From contig OZ253569.1 in assembly GCA_965262875.1 (NCBI GenBank), positions 5,766,001 through 5,830,000 of the forward strand: a DNA stretch of 64,000 nt. The letters run 5' to 3'. Position 1 is the first letter of the stretch, and each line of letters opens with the position of its first letter. The translations under genes and the position numbers were made by a program. The notes under the pieces were generated by a model that saw only the letters and a program-made list of their open reading frames with translations, was not told where the DNA came from and searched no databases. Origin of the DNA: JBALVT01 sp965262875. GTDB taxonomy: Bacteria; Pseudomonadota; Gammaproteobacteria; Pseudomonadales; Halieaceae. Below are positions 54,605 to 62,357 of this stretch, one piece after another.

Positions 54605-56086
54605 GTGCACAACTCAAGGCTTACGATTATTCTACCTTACAAACTCGATACAACGAACGATTTACTCACTTCCTGTGCCGGTTTATTGGCCATTGGTCAG
54701 TTAATGGACTCCCTGAGCCTCGCCGAACGCATTGATCATTACTTTCCCCCGCCTAAAAGTAATCGCGGGTATAAGCCCTCGGAATTTATCAAGACACTCA
54801 TCCTGATGCAGCACGAAGGCAGCTTTCACCTGGATGAGGTTCGTCACATACAGGATGATGAGGCGCTGCGCACCGTATTGGATCTCAAGAAACTCCCCAG
54901 GGCGACCACCCTCGGAGACTGGTTGAGGCGCATGGGCAACCAGCCGCACATCCAGGATGCCTGGGTGAAGGTGAATAAGGCCCTGTTGCAGTCAGCCTTG
55001 CACCGCTGTAAAAAAGTGACACTGGACATCGATGCCACTGAAATTATTGCCCATAAAGCGGATGCTAAGTGGACCTACAACAAGAACAAGGGTTTTATGC
55101 CCATGGTGGGTCATATTGCGGAAACCGGGCAGGTTGTAGCGGTTGATTTCCGTCAAGGTAATGTACCGCCGGCACAAGACAACCTGGCCTTTATCCAGCA
55201 ATGCCAGCAGTCGTTACCGGAAGGCTGTGCCCTGAATGCGCTGCGTATAGACGCCGCAGGCTACCAAACAAAAATCATTGAGTATTGTGATACGCAAGGT
55301 ATCGAGTATGCCATTCGAGCCAAAACCAGCGCAGCTATGCGGGCACAGAGTGAAGCGGCCAGCGCTTCGGATTGGCAGCCTTTGCTTGATAAGCAAGGCA
55401 AGCCCATAAGCGGGCAGGACACTTATCGAACGAGCTTTTGTATCGGTGATTATGAAGAAGCCTTCACTCTTATCATTCAAAGAACAGCCCTTAAAGGCCA
55501 GGCGAGTCTGGATCTGGATTCACAAGAAAGCTCAGAGGCAATCAACCAGGGGGGTTATGTTCATCGTGCGATTGCCACCAACCGGGATGAGCTCAGCGAT
55601 AGTGAGATTATTCACTGGTACAAGGTGAATTGGTGCGTAGCACTAAGAGAAGGTGCCCTGGGGTACAAGGTGAATTGGTGCGTAGCACTAAGAGAAGGTG
55701 CCCTGGGGTACAAGGTGAATTGGTGCGTAGCACTAAGAGAAGGTGCCCTGGGGTATAACCAGCGTGCTGAGGACAGCGAAAATCGCATCAAGGAACTGAA
55801 GCTGGATTTTGGCGGCGATACGTTGCCATGCCCGGATTTTAACGCCAATGCGCTGTACTTTTTAATCTCTGCACTGTCCTACAATTTGTTTGCCCTTATG
55901 CGCCAATTGCTGCCGGAAGAGTTGGCGCACCCTCGGGCAATGACCCTGCGCTGGCGTTTGTATGCCATCGCGGCAAAAGTCGTCAGAACGGGGCGGCAAC
56001 TATTTGTAAAACTGCAGGAAAAACACCGAATATTGTTGGAACGAGTGCTACTTGCACTGAAGGAGTTTGAGTCGCCGCCCATTTAA
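54605..56086 (+). CDS. IS1380-family transposase with a triplicated 15-residue insert
   Basis: This 493-residue DDE transposase starts at GTG 54605. The core has Asp in VTLDIDATEI, Asp in LRIDAAGYQ and the Glu region YNQRAEDSENRIKELKLDF. Between IHWY and NQRAEDSEN, directly before the conserved Y-N-x-R-A-x-x-E-N block, three tandem copies of KVNWCVALREGALGY are inserted in frame. They are absent from the normal family layout. The frame is otherwise open. The insert sits beside the catalytic Glu, so activity is doubtful. Confidence 0.85.
   Translation: MHNSRLTIILPYKLDTTNDLLTSCAGLLAIGQLMDSLSLAERIDHYFPPPKSNRGYKPSEFIKTLILMQHEGSFHLDEVRHIQDDEALRTVLDLKKLPRATTLGDWLRRMGNQPHIQDAWVKVNKALLQSALHRCKKVTLDIDATEIIAHKADAKWTYNKNKGFMPMVGHIAETGQVVAVDFRQGNVPPAQDNLAFIQQCQQSLPEGCALNALRIDAAGYQTKIIEYCDTQGIEYAIRAKTSAAMRAQSEAASASDWQPLLDKQGKPISGQDTYRTSFCIGDYEEAFTLIIQRTALKGQASLDLDSQESSEAINQGGYVHRAIATNRDELSDSEIIHWYKVNWCVALREGALGYKVNWCVALREGALGYKVNWCVALREGALGYNQRAEDSENRIKELKLDFGGDTLPCPDFNANALYFLISALSYNLFALMRQLLPEELAHPRAMTLRWRLYAIAAKVVRTGRQLFVKLQEKHRILLERVLLALKEFESPPI
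55619..55753 (+). repeat. Three perfect 45-bp tandem repeats
   Basis: Units at 55619-55663, 55664-55708 and 55709-55753 each start TACAAGGTGAATTGG and end GGTGCCCTGGGG, with no difference between copies. The base after the third copy (TATAACC) restores the transposase frame. Confidence 0.95.
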
Positions 56087-56126
56087 CCCAATATCGAACA
56101 AGAATGACGGCTTATACAGGATAGGT

Positions 56127-56858
56127 CCGTCCAAAATGGCCAATTAAGCGCTGACACTGCGCAGAGCAACGGTTTTTGATTAAACCTCTCTGCCCTATCC
56201 GCTGTGAAGGCTTATAATAAAACTTGAAAGAGGGATTCAGAGGCCCTTGAGACGCTGGCGATACTCTATCTGGGGATTTGGGTTTTAGGTTGTAATTTGG
56301 ATCGGCCACTGCGTAGAATACTCCTGCGTATGAATTCGGACCGAGCCGTTTGTCAATTACCAGTTGTCCCGTGGTGCGCGGCTCTTCATACGTAAGGTTC
56401 CAACGCGTCAATTCCCATTTCCCCATAATCAGGGAATCGTAACCTGGCAGCGGGTCCAGTTCCGGGAGAAACATCTCTTTATCATCGTCTTTCGCAAAAC
56501 TGCCAGGACCAGCAGATTCCAACCAGCTTGTATAGACATACCCTCCCATACGGTGCTGAGCCTTGATAAATAGCCGACCCGCTCCCCGCCAGTAATCGAT
56601 GAGCCTTACTCGGGTATAGGCAGGCAGATTGTTTTCGGCAAAGCATGCCTGGACTTTTTCCTCGGACTTGCCTTTGAAACCAGGAGCACACAGGGATTTA
56701 GGCAAGTCCTTGACGAGAAATGCGTTCGAAACTTCCCACACGGGAGGGGAAGTATCGGCAGGCTTTTCGTGTTCCACTGCAGAAAACGGCACACAGAGAT
56801 TCAGGCACAACACCAGGGAAACTGTATTTTTTCGAAATAGGTTCCAGCAGTTACTCAT
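56127..56858 (-). pseudogene. Secreted protein of unknown function, 3' end removed by IS1380
   Basis: The start at ATG 56858 (MSNCWNLFRKNTVSLVLCLN) has GGGAGG upstream and gives a signal peptide of about 28 residues, so the protein is exported. The mature part has SLCAPGFKGKSEEKVQACF and YEEPRTTGQLVIDKRLGPNS; no family is recognised. The frame runs on into the IS and stops at 56112. It follows the SAM hydrolase-like gene by 62 bp on the same strand, suggesting an operon of two exported proteins. A probable continuation lies at 54558-54263. Confidence 0.65.
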
Positions 56859-56920
56859 ATCAACCTCCCTGTTCAAGTACACCAACAAGCAATATGCACC
56901 CAAACCGCTAAAGCACGCCA

Positions 56921-57847
56921 TCACTCTATAGTGCATTCCTTAAGTTCAATTTTCCACAATGCTCCGGACCCAATACTATACCGCTGCGCAAAACTGCCCT
57001 GATTCAACGCCAATGAAACATTCAGCAAACTGTTCACATATAGCAGCGGTTGCCCCATCGCCACAGATCCGAACGATTCTACATAGGGAACTTCAAGTTC
57101 CAATCTCAGAACGTCACCTTCGTAAATGGCGATGTACACCGTATCGCCCAATTCGATCTGTGCCTCTTTCAACAGATCCTGCTGGATGCTGGTCCACACA
57201 TTCCCATACTGCACATCCAGAACCGGTAGGTTGCCATAAACTGCACCGTCTTCAACTCTCGGCTGCTGATGCTCAATAGAAACTATCTCTTTAGGGAGAA
57301 GCGGGCCTACCTGAGAGAAGTTGATCACGCCGGCCGCCAATCTGGCGCCTGTGTAGGCATATACGTCTCTGCCGTGGAAGGTGTGGGAATCGGTGGAGCC
57401 GGGTATTCTATTCACCAGCTCATCAATCTCTCGCACCGCTTCGATTCCCTGCTGTTGGGCCACCAAGGTTAGCGTACCGTTATCCGGGGTGACGAAGTAA
57501 TAACCGGCATGGGTCTGCAGTACAACCGACTTCCTCTTTGTGCCGACCCCCGGGTCAACCACGCTGACGAAAACAGTTCCCACTGGCCAGTAGGAAGAAG
57601 ATTGAAACAAGCGATAGGAAGCCTCCCAAACATTGTAGGGCGGTATTTCGTGCGTTAAATCAAGCAGGGGAAGCGAAGAGTCCACGGAGAACGCCACACC
57701 CTTCATGGCTGAAACGGCTCCGTCTTTCAGACCAAAGTCTGACTGAAATACCACCGCGACAGTACCGCCGTGTGCAGTACAAATGCCGCAACTCAATACC
57801 ACACCCAGGATCGCCAACAGGCGACTGCCAGCTTTCACCATGAACAT
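56921..57847 (-). CDS. Exported SAM hydrolase-like protein (DUF62 fold)
   Basis: This 308-residue protein belongs to the S-adenosylmethionine hydroxide adenosyltransferase/fluorinase superfamily, most members of which split SAM into adenosine and methionine. Motifs are QSDFGLKDGAVSAMKG (about residues 35-50), VSVVDPGVGT, VTPDNGTLTLV and FHGRDVYAYTG, then the C-terminal barrel domain. A signal peptide (about residues 1-26, LLAILGVVLSCGICTAHG) precedes the domain, implying a periplasmic protein. That is odd for a SAM-using enzyme. A hairpin (CGGGGTTTAGCCCCG) lies just upstream at about 57864-57880. Confidence 0.85.
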   Translation of the reverse strand: MFMVKAGSRLLAILGVVLSCGICTAHGGTVAVVFQSDFGLKDGAVSAMKGVAFSVDSSLPLLDLTHEIPPYNVWEASYRLFQSSSYWPVGTVFVSVVDPGVGTKRKSVVLQTHAGYYFVTPDNGTLTLVAQQQGIEAVREIDELVNRIPGSTDSHTFHGRDVYAYTGARLAAGVINFSQVGPLLPKEIVSIEHQQPRVEDGAVYGNLPVLDVQYGNVWTSIQQDLLKEAQIELGDTVYIAIYEGDVLRLELEVPYVESFGSVAMGQPLLYVNSLLNVSLALNQGSFAQRYSIGSGALWKIELKECTIE

Positions 57848-57984
57848 CAGCCGGGCATCGGGGCTAAACCCCGATAAAAATATTCTTCACGACTATTTCC
57901 TTCACAACTATCTCCATTTACAGGTCATCGTTAATTCACTATAGACCGGTTTTCGCTTTCTCACTGTACCCGATAGGCTCCTGG

Positions 57985-59658
57985 CTAGAACAGGCCTTCA
58001 ATCTGCCCGGCATCATTAACATAAATTGAATTGGCGGCAGGCACTCTTGGCAAACCGGGCATACGCATTACATCCCCGCAGACCACCACCAGGAACTCTG
58101 CGCCAGCACACAAAACCAACTCGCGAATATTCAAGTGGTGATGACTGGGCGCACCCAGTAGTTTTGGATCCGAGGAGAAGCTGTATTGCGTTTTCGCAAT
58201 ACAAATTGGAAAGTGTCCGTAACCCTCCTTCTGGTATTTTCGAAATTGGTCTCGAATTTTCTGGTCCGCAGATATATCGTCTGCACCATACACCGACCGT
58301 GCTATGTGGCGTGTTTTTTCCCACAAGGCCATATCGTCATCATATAAGTTGCGAAATTGCGAGGGGCCCGACTCAATCAAACTTGCTACAGTTTCGGCCA
58401 GATCAGTGGCACCTGCGCCCCCTTCTGCCCAGTGCTTACAAACGTGCGCTTTGGCACCGCGCTTGGCCACATACTCAAAGATGACATCCATCTCTGCCTG
58501 AGTGTCGTTGACAAAGTGATTGATAGCGACGGTAACAGGGATACCGTACTGGCCGGTATTACGAATATGCCGCCCCAGATTTTCCAAGCCCTTGCGCACT
58601 GCTTCAACGTTCTCTTTAGTGAGATCTTCTTTTGCTACTCCGCCATGCATTTTCAGGGCCCGCACCGTAGCCACTACCACCGCTGCATCCGGCTTCAATC
58701 CGGACTTTCTGCATTTAATGTTAAAGAATTTCTCGGCTCCAAGGTCAGCGCCAAAACCCGCCTCGGTCACTACGTAATCACTTAGCCTCAGGGCGGTTTC
58801 GGTCGCGATAACCGAGTTGCAGCCGTGAGCAATATTGGCAAAGGGTCCACCGTGGATAAACGCGGGATTATTCTCCAGCGTTTGAACAAGGTTGGGCGAC
58901 AAGGCATCTTTCAATAAAGCCGTCATGGCGCCTGAGCCGTTCACTTCCGCTGCAGTTACGGTGGTTCCGTCTCGCGTATAGCCAATGACGATTTTGTTCA
59001 GGCGCTCCTGTAAATCCTTGAGGTTGCGGGACAGGCAGAAAATAGCCATCACTTCCGAGGCGACTGTGATATCGAAACCGCCCTCCATAGGATAGCCATT
59101 GGCTGGACCGCCCACGCCGGTTGTTACTTGTCGCAGCTGCCGGTCATTGATATCCACTACTCTGCGCCAGGTCACCCTGCGAAGATCCAAACGAATGTCA
59201 TTGCTCCAATGCACATAGTTATCAATGAGGGCAGCGAGTAGATTGTGCGCGGCTCCAATGGCGTGCATATCCCCCGTAAAGTGCAGGTTGATATCCTCCA
59301 TGGGAACCACCTGGGCATAACCGCCACCAGCAGCGCCCCCTTTCATCCCAAAACAGGGGCCCAGGCTGGGCTCGCGCAAACAGACCGTCGTTTGCTTGCC
59401 TATTTTGTTCAGTGCATCTGCCAGCCCTATGGCTGTAGTGGTTTTACCCTCACCAGCCGGGGTGGGGCTCATCGCTGTCACCAAAATGAGCTTACCCATG
59501 GGGCGCCCCTTAAGACTCTCCAAATAGTCCAGACTCACTTTGGCTTTGGTATGTCCGTAGGGGATCATTTGCTCGACGGGAATGCCGAGGTTTCTACCGA
59601 TTTCCATTATGGGTCGCGTACTCGCTTCCCGGGCAATCTCGATATCACTCTTACTCAT
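57985..59658 (-). CDS. fhs: Formate-tetrahydrofolate ligase
   Basis: The enzyme makes 10-formyl-THF from formate, THF and ATP. The start at ATG 59658 (MSKSDIEIAREASTRP) has GAGAGG upstream and gives 557 residues, the normal length. It shows the P-loop PTPAGEGKTT, the LREPSLGPCFGMKGGAAGGG block, VTEAGFGADLGAEKF and the C-terminal PGLPRVPAANSI. It stands alone on the minus strand. Confidence 0.95.
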   Translation of the reverse strand: MSKSDIEIAREASTRPIMEIGRNLGIPVEQMIPYGHTKAKVSLDYLESLKGRPMGKLILVTAMSPTPAGEGKTTTAIGLADALNKIGKQTTVCLREPSLGPCFGMKGGAAGGGYAQVVPMEDINLHFTGDMHAIGAAHNLLAALIDNYVHWSNDIRLDLRRVTWRRVVDINDRQLRQVTTGVGGPANGYPMEGGFDITVASEVMAIFCLSRNLKDLQERLNKIVIGYTRDGTTVTAAEVNGSGAMTALLKDALSPNLVQTLENNPAFIHGGPFANIAHGCNSVIATETALRLSDYVVTEAGFGADLGAEKFFNIKCRKSGLKPDAAVVVATVRALKMHGGVAKEDLTKENVEAVRKGLENLGRHIRNTGQYGIPVTVAINHFVNDTQAEMDVIFEYVAKRGAKAHVCKHWAEGGAGATDLAETVASLIESGPSQFRNLYDDDMALWEKTRHIARSVYGADDISADQKIRDQFRKYQKEGYGHFPICIAKTQYSFSSDPKLLGAPSHHHLNIRELVLCAGAEFLVVVCGDVMRMPGLPRVPAANSIYVNDAGQIEGLF

Positions 59659-59841
59659 TGCTGCCTCTCTTATTTTTAACTTAGTAGCTACAACGCCGTA
59701 ATACGGGCGTAGGAGATAGTCCGCTAATACACTACCTTGGGTCAATAGTTGTTAGGGGCAAAAAATCGCGTTTTCACAACACACAAAACGTCTCTACAAA
59801 GGCTATATACTGTGCAGTTCAAATGTTAAGGGAAACCCTTT

Positions 59842-60687
59842 ATGCCCTCCCCCAACACACTTACAAAACACCTGACCGACCTGGAAACCCAGGGCTACAC
59901 ATTAATACCCGATTTCCTTAAGCCTGAGCGTCTTGCCCAGGTGAACACGCAATTCGATCGGCTTCTTGGGCGCAACAAAGGCCGCAACGATTTCGAAGGT
60001 CAAAAAACCGAGAGAATTTATACCCTGGTCGCCCGAGACACTGTGTTTCAGGATATCGCCGAGGATTCCATGATCATGGCATTGTGCGACGCGGTGTTCA
60101 TGCCCAACTACCTACTCACCGCCAGCCAGGCGATTGTGATTGCACCGGGCGAGACGCCGCAACCCTGGCACACCGACGACTCCTTCTACCCAATTCCAAG
60201 GCCCAGACCGATGATCAGTTTGTCCACCATAGTAGCGGTGGACGATTTCACGGCAGCCAACGGGGGAACTGAAATAGTACCGGGTAGCCACCTGTGGTCA
60301 GACGAAGAGTTGGGCGACCACTACCTGGGATACGACGTCGGCGGTGAATCCGCTGCGCAACCCAGATCGCCAAAACAGTTTATACCCGTAGATATTTCCG
60401 CAGGAACCTGCATTGTGTTCGCAGGAACGCTGCTGCATCGCGGTGGCGGCAATAATAGCGAGGAAAGTCGCCGCGCATTTTCCAATCAATACTGCCAACC
60501 CTGGGCGCGACCTCAGGAAAATTTTTTCCTCGGCATTCCGCCTGAACAAGTCGCACAGATGTCACCGAAAGTTCAATCGCTACTGGGCTATTCGATTCAC
60601 CCCCCGTTCATGGGACAGGTGACGGCCTATCATCCTCTCAAGGCATTGGAACCACATTTCGTACCGCCGGTAATACGAAAGAATTAG
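59842..60687 (+). CDS. Phytanoyl-CoA dioxygenase-family oxygenase
   Basis: This 281-residue Fe(II)/2-oxoglutarate-type oxygenase has iron ligands H110 and D112 (PWHTDDSF) and H199 (TLLHRGGG), with Arg at about 210-211 (SRRAF) for 2-oxoglutarate. AAGGGA precedes the ATG. The substrate cannot be told from sequence; members hydroxylate lipids, small metabolites or halogenate. It is single-gene, divergent from fhs. Confidence 0.85.
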   Translation: MPSPNTLTKHLTDLETQGYTLIPDFLKPERLAQVNTQFDRLLGRNKGRNDFEGQKTERIYTLVARDTVFQDIAEDSMIMALCDAVFMPNYLLTASQAIVIAPGETPQPWHTDDSFYPIPRPRPMISLSTIVAVDDFTAANGGTEIVPGSHLWSDEELGDHYLGYDVGGESAAQPRSPKQFIPVDISAGTCIVFAGTLLHRGGGNNSEESRRAFSNQYCQPWARPQENFFLGIPPEQVAQMSPKVQSLLGYSIHPPFMGQVTAYHPLKALEPHFVPPVIRKN

Positions 60688-60823
60688 TTTACAGCTGTAT
60701 TTACCGTGCTTTTTTGTGATTTTGTGCACACGGGCAAGACTTTAATTGACCTGGTGCGGCGTTAAGCGCACACTAGCAACGTGCCTGAGAGCACCAACCC
60801 AAACAAACTATTTAGTGAGCAAC

Positions 60824-60922
60824 ATGACCACTTCAATTCTAAAACAAACACATATGGCGACGCGGTACGGTTCCAGTACCGTGCTTCCGTCGGTGTGTTT
60901 TTGGGAGCAAGAAGTGGTTTGA
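60824..60922 (+). CDS. Possible 32-residue leader peptide
   Basis: An ORF from ATG 60824 (MTTSILKQTHMATRYGSSTV) to TGA 60920 is followed 25 bp later by a strong hairpin terminator. A second hairpin (CGGTAC/GTACCG) lies inside it. This layout resembles a transcription attenuator or a terminated small RNA. There is no run of one regulatory amino acid, so the sensed signal is unclear. Confidence 0.35.
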   Translation: MTTSILKQTHMATRYGSSTVLPSVCFWEQEVV

Positions 60923-60947
60923 GGATGCGATAAGCATAATGTCTTTT

Positions 60948-60986
60948 AAAAAGGCCTCCGAGAACCCAGTTTCCGGAGGCCTTTTT
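60948..60986 (+). terminator. Strong intrinsic terminator upstream of the MFS gene
   Basis: AAAAAGGCCTCCG (60948-60960) pairs with CGGAGGCCTTTTT (60974-60986) around a 13-base loop. The A and T runs make it work in both directions. It ends the short leader transcript 58 bp before the MFS start. Confidence 0.85.
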
Positions 60987-61044
60987 CGTTTCTAGCAGAA
61001 AAAATCTCCGTTACCTGGGTACTCAAACAATTAGGACGAGTACC

Positions 61045-62270
61045 GTGAAAAGGTCACTGCACAACAACATAAAAATCATCTACCTGATGGGTTTCTTCCA
61101 CAGCTTTATGGTGGTCATTCCCCTCTTCGTGCCGTTGCTGCAGGGCTACGGCCTGTCGATGAGTCAGGTACTGCAAACCCAGGCTTTGTTCGCGTTGACC
61201 ATCGCGTTTTGTGAAGTGCCCTCGGGTTACATCGCCGATATTTGGGGGCGACGTCGTGCGCTACTGGTGGGATCGGTGTTGAACGCTGTGGGATTTTTGT
61301 CTCTGATCTGGGCCGACACTTTCTTCGACTTCCTGATGTACGAAGTGATTCTCGGCGTCGGCATAAGCCTGATCTCAGGTACCGACCTGGCAGTGCTGTA
61401 CGACACAGAGGTACAGCTGGAGAAAAGTGGCCAACGGGACGGTGCAGGAGTCAGCAAATCCCTGAGCCGCCTGATCTCCATTGAGGCGGGTGCCTCTGGT
61501 ATCGCCGGCATATGCGCCAGCCTTCTGATCTTGTGGTCTATGGAGTGGGTGATTTGGGTGCAGGCCGCATGGGCTTTATGCCGCTGTTGCTAGGGCTGTT
61601 CCTGCTAGAGCCCCCACGGCAAGTCTCACAAGGTGACCACAAGCAAAACGCAAGACATATTGTGGAACTGCTGTTGTTTGGCAAGCCAGTGGTGTTGTGG
61701 ACCGCTTTCGCAATCTCAGTGTTTGGATTGCTGGCGATCTACTCATTCTGGATTTACCAGAAGTACTGGGAAATGCAGGGTATCCCGCTGGAGAACTTCG
61801 GCTACATCTGGGCAGCGTTTGCGCTGACGGTAAGTGTTTCAGCGCGCTATGCAGCAACGCTGGAGCAGAAGTTTGGCTCACGCAGATTGTTAATTGCCAT
61901 CGCCTGCCTGCCCATTATGGGCTTACTCGGCATGGCTTGGGGGACCGGTTGGTACGGAGTGTTGTTCGGCTTCGCCATTCAGATCACCCGTGGAGTTAGC
62001 TTGAGCCTTTTTTACGAAGCGCTCAATCGGCGGGTCCCGGGAGACTTCCGGGCAACCGTTAACTCATTGGTAAGTCTTGGAACGAGAGGTATTTTTATCG
62101 TAACCGGACCTCTGCTGGGCTACGCACTGGATCATCGGGGAATTAGCAATACCCTGGTGGGAATGGCCGTGGTATTTGGGCCACTGCTGATATTGGTGCT
62201 GCTGCCACTGCTGAGCCGCATTAAGCGAGAAGTGGCTGAGGAAGAAATGACAGTCGCCAACGCCAACTAG
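61045..62270 (+). pseudogene. Major facilitator superfamily transporter, frameshifted
   Basis: The N-terminal half (GTG 61045 to about 61570) has IIYLMGFFHSFMVVIPLFVP, then the MFS loop GYIADIWGRRRALL. The second half (about 61577-62270) has MGFMPLLLGLFLLEPP, then FWIYQKYWEMQGIPLENFGY. Coding shifts frame at about 61570 (WVIWVQAA/MGFMPLL), where one base, probably A in GCCGC(A)ATGGG, is missing. Substrate unknown. A sequencing error would have the same appearance. Confidence 0.8.
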
Positions 62271-62281
62271 TTCAGGTCTTT

Positions 62282-62322
62282 ACGGGCATCTTTGCTTTGC
62301 GGCGGGGGTGCCCGTTTTTTTT
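62282..62322 (+). terminator. Terminator after the MFS gene
   Basis: ACGGGCA (62282-62288) pairs with TGCCCGT (62309-62315), followed by a run of eight T. Confidence 0.8.
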
Positions 62323-62357
62323 GACGTGAACAGTAGACAGTTGCCAAGCAAAAACAT

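Larger units (their letters stand above)
54559..56126 (+). mobile_element. IS1380-family element
   Basis: The left tip CCTGGCTGTATAA (54559) pairs with CCTATCCTGTATAA, inverted, ending at 56126. One transposase gene lies inside. Flanking tetramers do not match, so the exact insertion event is unclear. Confidence 0.75.

Noticed and set aside
55619..55753. Tandem repeat considered as a CRISPR array.
   Set aside because: The units are contiguous with no spacers and are translated in frame; no cas genes are nearby.
55612..55848. Minus-strand ORF with three repeats of YPRAPSLSATHQFTL.
   Set aside because: It is only the complement of the 45-bp tandem repeat inside the IS1380 transposase gene.
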